Assembly (NCBI GenBank): GCA_003545125.1
Contig: DQCI01000035.1
Location: forward strand, 316 to 7,814
Reading direction: 5' to 3'
Length of the DNA stretch: 7,499 nucleotides
Source: Paracoccaceae bacterium
GTDB lineage: Bacteria > Pseudomonadota > Alphaproteobacteria > Rhodobacterales > Rhodobacteraceae
The notes beneath the pieces are model-generated. The model saw only the letters and a program-made list of their open reading frames with translations. It searched no databases and was not told the DNA's origin. Made by a program: the position numbers and the translations under genes. The number at the start of each line of letters is the position of its first letter. Position 1 is the first letter of the stretch. Of this stretch, positions 1 to 5,325 are shown in pieces.

Positions 1-113
1 ACGGGCAGGCGGGCAGGCAGGCGGACGGGCGCGGGGCGAGACGTCACATTCAAAAAATGTTGTGGCTGCGGCAAACATGTGCGAGCCATGTCCGACAAGC
101 GATGTGGCGCGCA

Positions 114-136
114 GGACCGGACCCTCCGTCCGGACC
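114..136 (+). promoter_or_regulatory. Leader hairpin and RBS region of the stress-protein gene
   Basis: Two 9-nt arms, GGACCGGAC (114-122) and GTCCGGACC (128-136), pair with a single A-A mismatch around the loop CCTCC (123-127). The structure ends 14 nt before the purine-rich ribosome-binding site GGGGAGAAG (151-159). The CTCC of the loop is complementary to the GGAG of that site, so a long-range interaction is conceivable, but this is inference. It could also be a chance stem in GC-rich DNA. Confidence 0.35.
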
Positions 137-164
137 CGGCGTGCCCGACAGGGGAGAAGACCCG

Positions 165-620
165 ATGCGTAGATTTCTCGTCGTGCTCGACGACTCGAAG
201 GAATGCCTCAACGCGATGCGCTTCGCCGCGATGCGCGCAGAGCACACCGGCGGCGACGTCGAGATCCTCTCGGTGATTCCGCCCGATGAGTTCAACCACT
301 GGATCGGCGTCGGCACCCTGATGCGCGAGGAGGCGAAGGAACGCATCCATGCGCATTATGAGGTGTTCGCCAAGTGGATGATGGACAAGCACGGGGTCGA
401 TCCGCGCCTGGTGATCCGCGAGGGCAACGTGGTCGAAGAGATCCTCAAGCGGGTCAAGGAGAACGACGAGATCGGTGTCGTGGTGCTTGGCGCCGCCTCC
501 GGCCGACGCGGTCCGGGGCCGATCATCGCCGAGCTCATGCGCCAGTCGGCCTCGCTCCCGGTGCCGATGACCATCGTGCCGGGCGAGATGTCGAAAGAGC
601 GGCTGGAGCAGATCACCTGA
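165..620 (+). CDS. Universal stress protein (UspA family)
   Basis: A predicted soluble 151-residue single-domain Usp protein. Family members help cells survive stress and often bind ATP. The N-terminal strand reads MRRFLVVLDDSKE, with the acidic pair D9/D10 typical of the nucleotide-binding strand-loop. The middle holds the helical region around residues 51-75. The C-terminal strand and loop read VVVLGAASGRRGPG (about 105-118), a glycine-rich segment in the place of the usual G-2x-G-9x-G(S/T) motif but not matching it exactly, so ATP binding is uncertain. PVPMTIVPG (132-140) is the usual last strand. ATG 165 is preferred over the in-frame upstream ATG at 57 because GGGGAGAAG lies 5 nt before it and homology begins exactly there; the upstream 36 codons look non-coding. 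It appears to be monocistronic, with no coding partner immediately downstream. Confidence 0.93.
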   Translation: MRRFLVVLDDSKECLNAMRFAAMRAEHTGGDVEILSVIPPDEFNHWIGVGTLMREEAKERIHAHYEVFAKWMMDKHGVDPRLVIREGNVVEEILKRVKENDEIGVVVLGAASGRRGPGPIIAELMRQSASLPVPMTIVPGEMSKERLEQIT

Positions 621-880
621 GGGGTTCTCCGTTCGGCGGACCGCGCCGGGGGGGTCGCCCCGTCGAGCCTTGCTGGCGCGGGTATGCGCCGGGACGAACG
701 CGGGGCGCTCAGGTTGCCGCTTCGGGGGTGAACCATTCGCCAAAGCGCGCGCCTTAGGCCGCCTTTTTCCTGAGCAACGTCGGTGGGGCCAAGCACGCAC
801 CGTAAGCCACCTTCAGCTCTTCGCAGGGTGCCACTGCCGCGCCTGCCCGATCTGCTCGAGCCGGAGGTGGTGACCGCGCC
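621..880. other. Gene-poor stretch after the stress-protein gene
   Basis: No reading frame here resembles a protein family on either strand. A 5-bp stem GGCGC/GCGCC (675-679 and 686-690) lacks a following T tract, so no convincing intrinsic terminator is seen for the stress-protein gene. The stretch lies between two converging units and next to decayed genes, so it may be degraded coding sequence that is no longer recognisable. Confidence 0.4.
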
Positions 881-1030
881 CTATCTGCTGACCTGCGCGA
901 GCACACGGACGATACAGGCTTCGAGCTCGGCGAGCCCGTGGAAGCTCAGCAGGTTCATCGACTTGCCCGCAACGTCCCCGCTGATAATCGCAACACCGCC
1001 CGTGCCGGTCCAGTGGGCGAAGTCACTCAC
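881..1030 (-). CDS. Possible 49-residue protein overlapping the cupin stop
   Basis: A small ORF starts with GTG at 1030-1028, sharing GTGA with the TGA stop of the cupin gene, and ends at TAG 883-881. The product begins VSDFAHWTGTGGVAIISGDV and continues with a helix-like stretch rich in L, A and E. It has no recognisable domain, signal peptide or membrane segment. The stop/start overlap is the usual form of translational coupling, and the residue composition looks more protein-like than a random frame of GC-rich DNA. The Shine-Dalgarno match (GGCGGACG before the GTG) is weak. It could be a genuine small partner of the cupin, the remaining N-terminus of a lost gene, or chance. Confidence 0.3.
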   Translation of the reverse strand: MSDFAHWTGTGGVAIISGDVAGKSMNLLSFHGLAELEACIVRVLAQVSR

Positions 1031-1500
1031 GCGTCGTCCGCCGCGTATGGGGTGCCGTCCTTGCGGGTGAAGGTCGCGGTGCCGTCCGCCATCTCGACCC
1101 TGAGGTCGATGTCGCTGTAGGTGGCAACCTCGTGGGGCGCTTTCGTGCCGATCACCAGAAACCGGGCCTCTTCGCCGGTCTCGTTGACGAAATGGTGCCC
1201 GTTGGCGTCGCCCGCCGGGAAGGCGGCGCAATCGCCCGCACCCATCTCAAAGCGGCCGTGGTCGTCGATCAGCGTGCAAACCCCTTGGGTGACCATCACG
1301 AACTCGTCCTCGTTGAGGTGCCAGTGCCGCAGCGACGATTTCGCACCCGGTTCGAGGATCACGATGTTGGCGCCGAACTGGCTGAGCCCACCGGCTTCGC
1401 CGAGCCGGATCGAGCTGCGCCCGGCCATCTCGGCGCCGTACGGGGCGGGATAGATCGACCCGGTCTTCAGCCGGGCTTTCGCGATATCAATCAGTGGCAT
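1027..1500 (-). CDS. Cupin domain-containing protein
   Basis: A complete 157-residue single-domain cupin (double-stranded beta-helix), probably cytoplasmic. Both conserved cupin motifs are present. Motif 1 has G52, H59, H61, E66 and G73. Motif 2 has G89, P95, G97, H102 and N106. H59, H61, E66 and H102 are the expected metal ligands, so it should bind a divalent metal. The substrate cannot be read from sequence; candidates include a dioxygenase, an isomerase or a small-molecule binder. ATG 1500-1498 is preceded by GAAAGGG (1514-1508) at a spacing of 7 nt. That Shine-Dalgarno site lies inside the tail of the thiolase remnant, whose open frame runs on past the cupin ATG, so the cupin was probably the next gene of the same operon. 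A possible 49-codon ORF overlaps its stop. Confidence 0.9.
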   Translation of the reverse strand: MPLIDIAKARLKTGSIYPAPYGAEMAGRSSIRLGEAGGLSQFGANIVILEPGAKSSLRHWHLNEDEFVMVTQGVCTLIDDHGRFEMGAGDCAAFPAGDANGHHFVNETGEEARFLVIGTKAPHEVATYSDIDLRVEMADGTATFTRKDGTPYAADDA

Positions 1501-1505
1501 GGTTT

Positions 1506-1740
1506 AACCCTTTCGGTGATGGTGGCGGCCTTGATGCCGGACGCGATGAACAGCGTGCCAAGGCCGGTCTCACGGGCGCTGCGGTCCATTTCGTCGAGCA
1601 GGGTCGATAGGATGACCCCGCCGGCGGCGCCCTGCGAGGTCATCGGCACCCGGGACAGGTTCTCGACACCACCGGCAGCGAAGGTCGCGCCCATGACCCG
1701 GCCCGCCGCCAGTCTCGCACAGATCAGACGGACTGGAGCA
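1506..1740 (-). pseudogene. Thiolase (acetyl-CoA acyltransferase) remnant with internal deletion
   Basis: Two separated thiolase segments are fused here. The first, RLAAGRVMG followed by AAGGVENLSRVPMTS, matches the central thiolase motif usually read as AGGVESMSRVPM (near residue 115 of about 400). Directly after it, near 1629-1637, the frame continues with AAGGVILSTLLDEMDR and ends in ATITERV, which is the extreme C-terminus of thiolases. Everything between is gone, including the GGAIALGHP histidine and the C-terminal catalytic cysteine region; I infer a loss of about 240 residues. The N-terminal catalytic cysteine region is also unrecognisable. Thiolases cleave 3-ketoacyl-CoA or condense acetyl-CoA; this fragment cannot. 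It lies in an open frame from a GTG at 2039 (overlapping the stop of the small protein upstream) to 1491, so a chimeric peptide could still be translated. Confidence 0.75.
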
Positions 1741-2035
1741 TTTCTGCCGAGACGAAGCGGCCGGTAACGGAACGTCAAGATTAACGCGGCTCGTCTGGGC
1801 CCGCGGGACAGGCTGGCGAGCCGATGACCGCCCAAGGAAAAGGACCGCCCCCTGCTGCCGATTTTACTGGCCCGGTGGAGGCGGGACCTGAACCAGCGTG
1901 AAGCGCTCGCGCAACCGCCGGGCCGGGGCGGGTCTTCGGTCCGGTTGGCACGTGGAGGAACCGCAGTGCGGCGCCCACTTCCCCCTTCTTCGTGAAAAAA
2001 ATGCTCAAATGCCGGCCCATCCACCCAGTACGCGC
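1741..2035 (-). other. Unrecognised stretch upstream of the thiolase remnant
   Basis: The minus-strand frame stays open from GTG 2039 through this stretch into the thiolase fragment. Its predicted residues are arginine- and proline-rich and resemble no family. By position it should be the eroded N-terminal part of the thiolase gene, but no N-terminal thiolase motif can be read in any frame. There is no convincing gene on the plus strand. Confidence 0.35.
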
Positions 2036-2248
2036 TCACCGTTTGCGCGCCTCCAGATCGGCGTTGAACAGCCGCAGCCGGTGGGTCAGCGTCTCTTCAT
2101 TGGTGACGCTGTCGAAATGCTCGAACAGGAAGCTCAGCGCCTCCCCCTCGTCGAGCCCGGCTTCGGTCGCGAAGCGCTTGAGCCTGCGGTAGCCGTCTTC
2201 GGTCATGCCGACCTGGAAGCGGCGGGTGAGGCGGAAACGTTTGGGCAT
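2036..2248 (-). CDS. Small ribbon-helix-helix-like protein, intact
   Basis: A 70-residue basic protein beginning MPKRFRLTRRFQVGM. The order is a short strand (RRFQVGMT), a helix (EDGYRRLKRFATEAG), a turn, a second helix (EGEALSFLFEHFDSV) and a charged tail ending in LEARKR. This resembles ribbon-helix-helix DNA-binding proteins or antitoxins, but it could equally be an uncharacterised partner of the dehydrogenase. The start is secure: GGAGG at 2260-2256 lies 7 nt before ATG 2248-2246, and the ATG shares one base with the TGA of the dehydrogenase frame (TGATG), so it was translationally coupled to that gene. It shows no stop or frameshift although both neighbours are decayed. No toxin gene is visible beside it. 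Confidence 0.7.
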   Translation of the reverse strand: MPKRFRLTRRFQVGMTEDGYRRLKRFATEAGLDEGEALSFLFEHFDSVTNEETLTHRLRLFNADLEARKR

Positions 2249-3053
2249 CAGAAAGCCTCCGGGGCAAGGGACAGGACCGGCCGGGCGCCGGTTTCGATCC
2301 GGGCGCGGCGTATTCGCGCGGCCGGCAGTTCACAGGCGGTATGATAGCGCGCCGTTTCGAGCTTGGCTTGGCAGAAAACGATGTCCTTGCCGATGGCGGT
2401 ACCGGTCGGTGCTGCCTTCGCCAACCTGGACCATTTCAGGTGGCTGGCCTTCTGGCCGAAGCGGTGAGGGACGTCACAGGCGCCCGCGCGCGGTCTCGGG
2501 GTTTTCAGGCCTTGCGCCGCGAAACAGCCGGCCGCGGCCTCGAAGTCCTCGATTGCCGCCGCGCGCGGACCGGGGAAGTCGCCCTGCAGCGCATCGTCGG
2601 CCGCGGTCTCCTCGATGAAGTCCTTCATCAGCGCAGAATCCCATCATCGCCTTGCCGCCGTCCTGCTGTAGTTTTCGGCCCACCAGGTCGCGTGCCTGAA
2701 TGCCGTTGGCGCCTTCGCAGATCATCGCGCCGCGGGCGTCCCAGACATCCTGGTTCATGCCGCTTGCCTCGATACGGCCGAGGCTGCCAAGGGCCGCCAA
2801 GGGCCGCGGGCAAGCGCGGTGTCTTCGAGGCCGCGATCGGTGAGCACACCCTTGGTCAGCGACCGCCCTCACCCGCGCCGCCCGGGTTCAAGGGCGTGTC
2901 GACCTCAGCCGAGAAGCGCCCGGCTTTCGCAACGATCGCGTCGGTGGTGTTTCCGTCGGGTGCGTCGGATCCGGCGATGTTGCTCTTGGTGATCCGCACA
3001 ACCAGGCGCAGCGCGAAGTCGATGTCTCTGGTGGGCGCCGCAGGACGCGCCAT
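2248..3053 (-). pseudogene. Acyl-CoA dehydrogenase, internally deleted and frameshifted
   Basis: Four pieces of an acyl-CoA dehydrogenase of the long, roughly 590-residue type with an extra C-terminal domain are read in order. (1) About 2876-3053 gives the N-terminus, APTRDIDFALRLVVR then [13 protein letters not shown]. (2) About 2809-2865, in another frame, gives [17 protein letters not shown]. (3) About 2640-2790 gives [15 protein letters not shown] and [18 protein letters not shown], the degenerate form of the family signature IYEGTNGIQA. (4) About 2250-2630, in a further frame, gives [15 protein letters not shown] and the C-terminal AKLETARYHTACELPAARI, ending LAPEAF. The FAD-binding core and the catalytic glutamate region between pieces 1 and 2 are missing (inferred loss about 1 kb). 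The intact enzyme would catalyse the first, FAD-dependent step of acyl-CoA beta-oxidation. It follows the downstream MerR gene by about 100 nt on the same strand, as expected for its regulator. Confidence 0.85.
2786..2805. repeat. 10-bp tandem duplication inside the dehydrogenase pseudogene
   Basis: GCCAAGGGCC occurs twice in direct succession (2786-2795 and 2796-2805). Ten bases is not a multiple of three, so the second copy shifts frame. It lies in the region where the dehydrogenase match passes from piece 2 to piece 3. Replication slippage is the simplest explanation. Confidence 0.6.
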
Positions 3054-3157
3054 CGGCTTGTCGCCGGCGGAACCGGTTGGGGGCGGTCGCGGCGGCGCCG
3101 GCCGGTCAGGACCGCCGGGGGCTACCCGGCGTCGCGGGCGGGGGGCGGGGCGAATCC

Positions 3158-3538
3158 CTATTCCATGGTTTCGAGCATGCGCGCGCCCCAGTCGATCTGT
3201 TGGGACAGATCCTGGATTGCCTCGTCGAGGTCTTCGCGTTGCTTTTGAAGGTTTTCGAGGTGGAAGCGGGCCCGCTCCATCGTATGGCGATACTGGGTCT
3301 TCTGCTGGTCGCCGACATCGTAGAGATCGAGCAACTGGCGGATCTCTTCCAGCGGGAACCCAAATCGTTTTCCGCGCAGGATGAGCTTCAGCCGGGCGCG
3401 ATCACGCCGCGTGTAGAGCCGCTTGCGTCCCTCGCGCACGGGAGAAAGCAGCTCTTTTGACTCGTAGAATCGAAGTGTGCGTGCGGTCACCCCGTAGGTG
3501 TCGCACATCTCGCGGATTGTCTTCAACATATCGGTCAT
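3158..3538 (-). CDS. MerR family transcriptional regulator 1
   Basis: A 126-residue MerR-type regulator. Residues about 6-25 form the first helices (TIREMCDTYGVTARTLRFYE), followed by the wing LLSPVREGRKRLYTRRDRARL, and FGFPLEEIRQLLDLYD (59-74) completes the winged helix-turn-helix domain. Residues about 80-118 form the antiparallel coiled-coil dimerisation helix. The C-terminus ends soon after, without a ligand domain or paired metal-binding cysteines (only C12), so it is unlikely to be a metal sensor. Its position directly upstream of the acyl-CoA dehydrogenase suggests a LiuR-like regulator of acyl-CoA or branched-chain amino acid catabolism, by inference. ATG 3538-3536 is preferred over a much longer upstream extension because homology starts there and a purine-rich AGGAAGAGAGGG site precedes it. 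A promoter with a perfect palindrome lies about 50-80 nt upstream. Confidence 0.9.
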   Translation of the reverse strand: MTDMLKTIREMCDTYGVTARTLRFYESKELLSPVREGRKRLYTRRDRARLKLILRGKRFGFPLEEIRQLLDLYDVGDQQKTQYRHTMERARFHLENLQKQREDLDEAIQDLSQQIDWGARMLETME

Positions 3539-3587
3539 TTGTTGCCCGGCCCTCTCTTCCTTTCGAAAGATGCCTCCCCTTGGGGGC

Positions 3588-3619
3588 GGTATGATGCATG
3601 GGTTGACGTGAACGTCAAC
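3588..3619 (-). promoter_or_regulatory. Putative MerR-type promoter with 18-bp palindromic operator
   Basis: On the plus strand 3602-3619 reads GTTGACGTGAACGTCAAC, an exact 8-2-8 inverted repeat. Read on the minus strand toward the regulator gene, its first half supplies TTGACG (3618-3613) as a -35 element. A possible -10, CATACC (3593-3588), follows after 19 bp (3612-3594). A 19-bp spacer with the operator between the two elements is the known layout of promoters controlled by MerR proteins. The ACGT-nn-ACGT core recalls sites described for MerR-type regulators of acyl-CoA metabolism. The likely function is autoregulation and control of the former dehydrogenase operon. The -10 is weak. Confidence 0.65.
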
Positions 3620-3741
3620 GTTGCCAATCTGCGGCCGGTCGAATGGACGTGACCTGGGGTTTCCCGCACAGCCGGTCAAGCGGGGGCGCCGGAGGGCGGG
3701 GAAGGCCCGGGGCCACGCAGACGGAGCGCGTAGACGCGGTT

Positions 3742-4110
3742 TCAGTCGAGGCTTTTGGCCACGTCGTCGCGCAGCCGTGTCAGGTCGTCCCGGGCCTCGA
3801 CGAGGTCGTCGATCTGTGCCGTGAGCTTTGCGATCTGGCTGTTGGACATCTCCACCAGCACCCGCATCTGCGCCTCGCTGCCCTCGGCGTCGTAGATCAA
3901 CAGCCATTGGCGGACCTCTTCGAGAGAAAAGCCGAAGCGCCGTCCGCGCATGATAAGTGTCATCCGGGCCACTTCGCGCGGCCCGTAGAAGCGCGACCGC
4001 CCCTCGCGCTCGGGCGAAAGCAGTTCGATGTATTCGTAATAGCGCAAAGTGCGCGGCGTCACGTCGAACTTCGCGCACATTTCCTTGAAGCTGAAGCGGG
4101 TTTCGGACAT
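3742..4110 (-). CDS. MerR family transcriptional regulator 2
   Basis: A 122-residue paralogue of the adjacent MerR protein. The winged helix-turn-helix covers residues about 4-72 (FSFKEMCAKFDVTPRTLRYY, wing around EREGRSRFYGPREVARMTLI, then FGFSLEEVRQWLLIYD). Residues about 80-118 form the coiled-coil dimerisation helix. As in its neighbour there is no separate effector domain, and the only cysteine is C11. The start MSETRFSF at 4110-4108 is chosen because similarity begins there; the Shine-Dalgarno (GGAA, about 5 nt before) is modest. An in-frame ATG 13 codons upstream is possible but its residues are not conserved-looking. A 203-nt gap holding its own promoter separates it from regulator 1. 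The gene diverges from the thioesterase/exporter operon, which it may also control; this is inference. Confidence 0.9.
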   Translation of the reverse strand: MSETRFSFKEMCAKFDVTPRTLRYYEYIELLSPEREGRSRFYGPREVARMTLIMRGRRFGFSLEEVRQWLLIYDAEGSEAQMRVLVEMSNSQIAKLTAQIDDLVEARDDLTRLRDDVAKSLD

Positions 4111-4153
4111 GCCATTCCGTTTTTCTTGCTCGGCCGGTAGATACCGCATGCGA

Positions 4154-4163
4154 TCACCGGTGA
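4154..4163. promoter_or_regulatory. Short palindrome upstream of regulator 2
   Basis: TCACCGGTGA is an exact 10-bp palindrome lying 43 nt upstream of the ATG of regulator 2, in the divergent intergenic region. It does not resemble the ACGT-type operator seen before regulator 1. A protein-binding site is possible, but a 10-bp palindrome in GC-rich DNA can arise by chance. Confidence 0.25.
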
Positions 4164-4221
4164 AAACACCGCCGGGCCCAGTTCTTCACCCCGGAGCGGT
4201 AACAATCCGGGCCCGCGCGGG

Positions 4222-4300
4222 GTTATTCCCCGGCCACCGGGCCCGGTCGCGCCGCGCCCGCACATTTCCCTTGCCCCGGCTGCCCGCGCGCGGGAATAAC
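4222..4300. promoter_or_regulatory. Divergent control region with spaced inverted repeat
   Basis: Exact 9-nt arms GTTATTCCC (4222-4230) and GGGAATAAC (4292-4300) face each other across 61 nt. Each arm is preceded by GCCCGCGCG (4211-4219 and 4282-4290). They are AT-rich islands in very GC-rich DNA between the divergent MerR gene and the thioesterase operon. They could be paired half-operators, or promoter elements on either strand. The right arm ends 27 nt before the GTG of the first thioesterase gene. Confidence 0.4.
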
Positions 4301-4327
4301 GAGGGGCGAGCGCAAAGGAGGTGAAAC

Positions 4328-4792
4328 GTGTCTCTGCCCGAAGATCCACAAGCGGCGATCGCCCGCCGATTCATCGCCGCCATCCCGCATTCGCGCGAGC
4401 TTGGGATGGAGCTCGAGGAGATCGGCGGCGGAGTCGCGGTGATCTCGATGCCCTACGATCCCCGCTTCGTCGGCGATGCCCGGACCGGGGTGATCCATGG
4501 CGGTGCGGTTTCTGCCTTGATGGACACCTGTTCGGGCGCGGCGGTCATCAGCCATGACGCGACACCGGAGGCTACGGCGACGCTCGATCTCAGGATCGAC
4601 TACATGCGCCCGGCCACGCCGGGCCAGCGGATCACCGCACGCGCCACCTGCTACCACGTCACCCGGACCGTCGCTTTCGTGCGTGCCGAAGCGTTCGACG
4701 ACGATGGTGACCGCCCGGTGGCCAGCGCCACGGGCGCCTTCACCGGGGGATCGGGGAAAGAGACCCGCACCAGCACGGAGGCGCTGTCGTGA
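4328..4792 (+). CDS. PaaI family hotdog-fold thioesterase 1
   Basis: A 154-residue single hotdog-domain protein of the PaaI/YbgC-like acyl-CoA thioesterase group, hydrolysing acyl-CoA to free acid and CoA in the cytoplasm. The N-terminal helix (about 7-27) is followed by the family motif VIHGGAVSALMDTCSG (55-70), with the HGG turn (57-59) and D66 on the central helix at the position of the PaaI catalytic aspartate. The core strand LDLRIDYMRPATPGQRI is the usual second landmark. The C-terminal tail is rich in G, T and S. The start is GTG 4328, supported by a very strong Shine-Dalgarno AAAGGAGGTGA (4314-4324). Its stop overlaps the next gene in GTGA. It is the first gene of an operon divergent from the MerR genes. 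The substrate is unknown, but beside a beta-oxidation locus an acyl-CoA role is likely. Confidence 0.92.
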   Translation: MSLPEDPQAAIARRFIAAIPHSRELGMELEEIGGGVAVISMPYDPRFVGDARTGVIHGGAVSALMDTCSGAAVISHDATPEATATLDLRIDYMRPATPGQRITARATCYHVTRTVAFVRAEAFDDDGDRPVASATGAFTGGSGKETRTSTEALS

Positions 4793-5292
4793 AACGCCCC
4801 GAACCCGTTCAGGTGATCAAGGAACGGCGCGACATGGGGCTCGCGAAACTCGTGGGGCAGGTGCCCTATATCGGCTGGCTCGGGATCGGTTTCGAGCGCA
4901 AGGGCGATGAGGTGACGGCCACCCTGTCCTTTGCCGAGAAAGTGATCGGCAACCCGACGCTGCCGGCGATCCACGGTGGGGTGACGGCGGCCTTTCTCGA
5001 GGCGACCGCGACGATCGAACTGGCCTGGTCGATGTTGTGGGACGAGATCGAGAGCGGCCGGATCGACGCCGCCCAGCTTACGCCCGAGACGATGCCGCGG
5101 CTGCCGAAGACCATCGACATCACCGTCGACTACCTGCGCCCGGGCCTGCCGCGCGACGCCTATGCCCGCGCCCGCGTGGTGCGGTCGGGCCGGCGGTATG
5201 CGAGCGTGCAGGTCGAGGCCTGGCAGGACAACCGCGACCGGCTGTTCGCCGCCGCGACCGGGCATTTCCTGATGCCGGAGCCGGAAGGATAG
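4789..5292 (+). CDS. PaaI family hotdog-fold thioesterase 2
   Basis: A 167-residue hotdog-domain protein paralogous in fold to the preceding one. The motif IHGGVTAAFLEATATIELAW (61-80) has the HGG turn (62-64), with E71 in place of the catalytic aspartate on the central helix, an acidic replacement that may preserve activity. The core strand ITVDYLRPGLPRDAYARARV follows, then a final strand VQVEAWQDNRDRLFAAATG. The GTG start (4789) overlaps the stop of thioesterase 1 in GTGA, so the two are translationally coupled and probably made in equal amounts. Hotdog proteins act as dimers or higher oligomers, so a hetero-oligomer of the two is plausible but unproven. Downstream, three palindromes separate it from the MATE gene. 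Confidence 0.9.
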   Translation: MKRPEPVQVIKERRDMGLAKLVGQVPYIGWLGIGFERKGDEVTATLSFAEKVIGNPTLPAIHGGVTAAFLEATATIELAWSMLWDEIESGRIDAAQLTPETMPRLPKTIDITVDYLRPGLPRDAYARARVVRSGRRYASVQVEAWQDNRDRLFAAATGHFLMPEPEG

Positions 5293-5325
5293 CCGTGCCG
5301 CAAGATCTCCGGGCGGGGCGGCGGG

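Noticed and set aside
1..30. GGCAGGCGGGCAGG-like runs as a microsatellite or regulatory repeat
   Set aside because: Irregular, short and cut by the window edge; consistent with GC-rich low complexity.
57..164. N-terminal extension of the universal stress protein from ATG 57
   Set aside because: Family similarity begins at ATG 165, which has its own ribosome-binding site; the extension has no Usp character.
628..640. CCGTTCGG after the stress-protein stop, similar to the centre of palindrome B
   Set aside because: Only a 3-bp dyad around TT is perfect here; the resemblance is probably chance.
675..690. Stem GGCGC/GCGCC as a terminator of the stress-protein gene
   Set aside because: Short stem with no following T tract.
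2341..3384. 347-codon plus-strand ORF across the dehydrogenase remnant
   Set aside because: Arginine- and proline-rich composition, no motif, and it covers both a clear minus-strand pseudogene and the end of a real MerR gene.
3539..4078. Long 306-residue reading of MerR regulator 1
   Set aside because: The extra N-terminal residues run antiparallel in meaning to regulator 2 in another frame, include the promoter/operator, and are absent from the MerR family.
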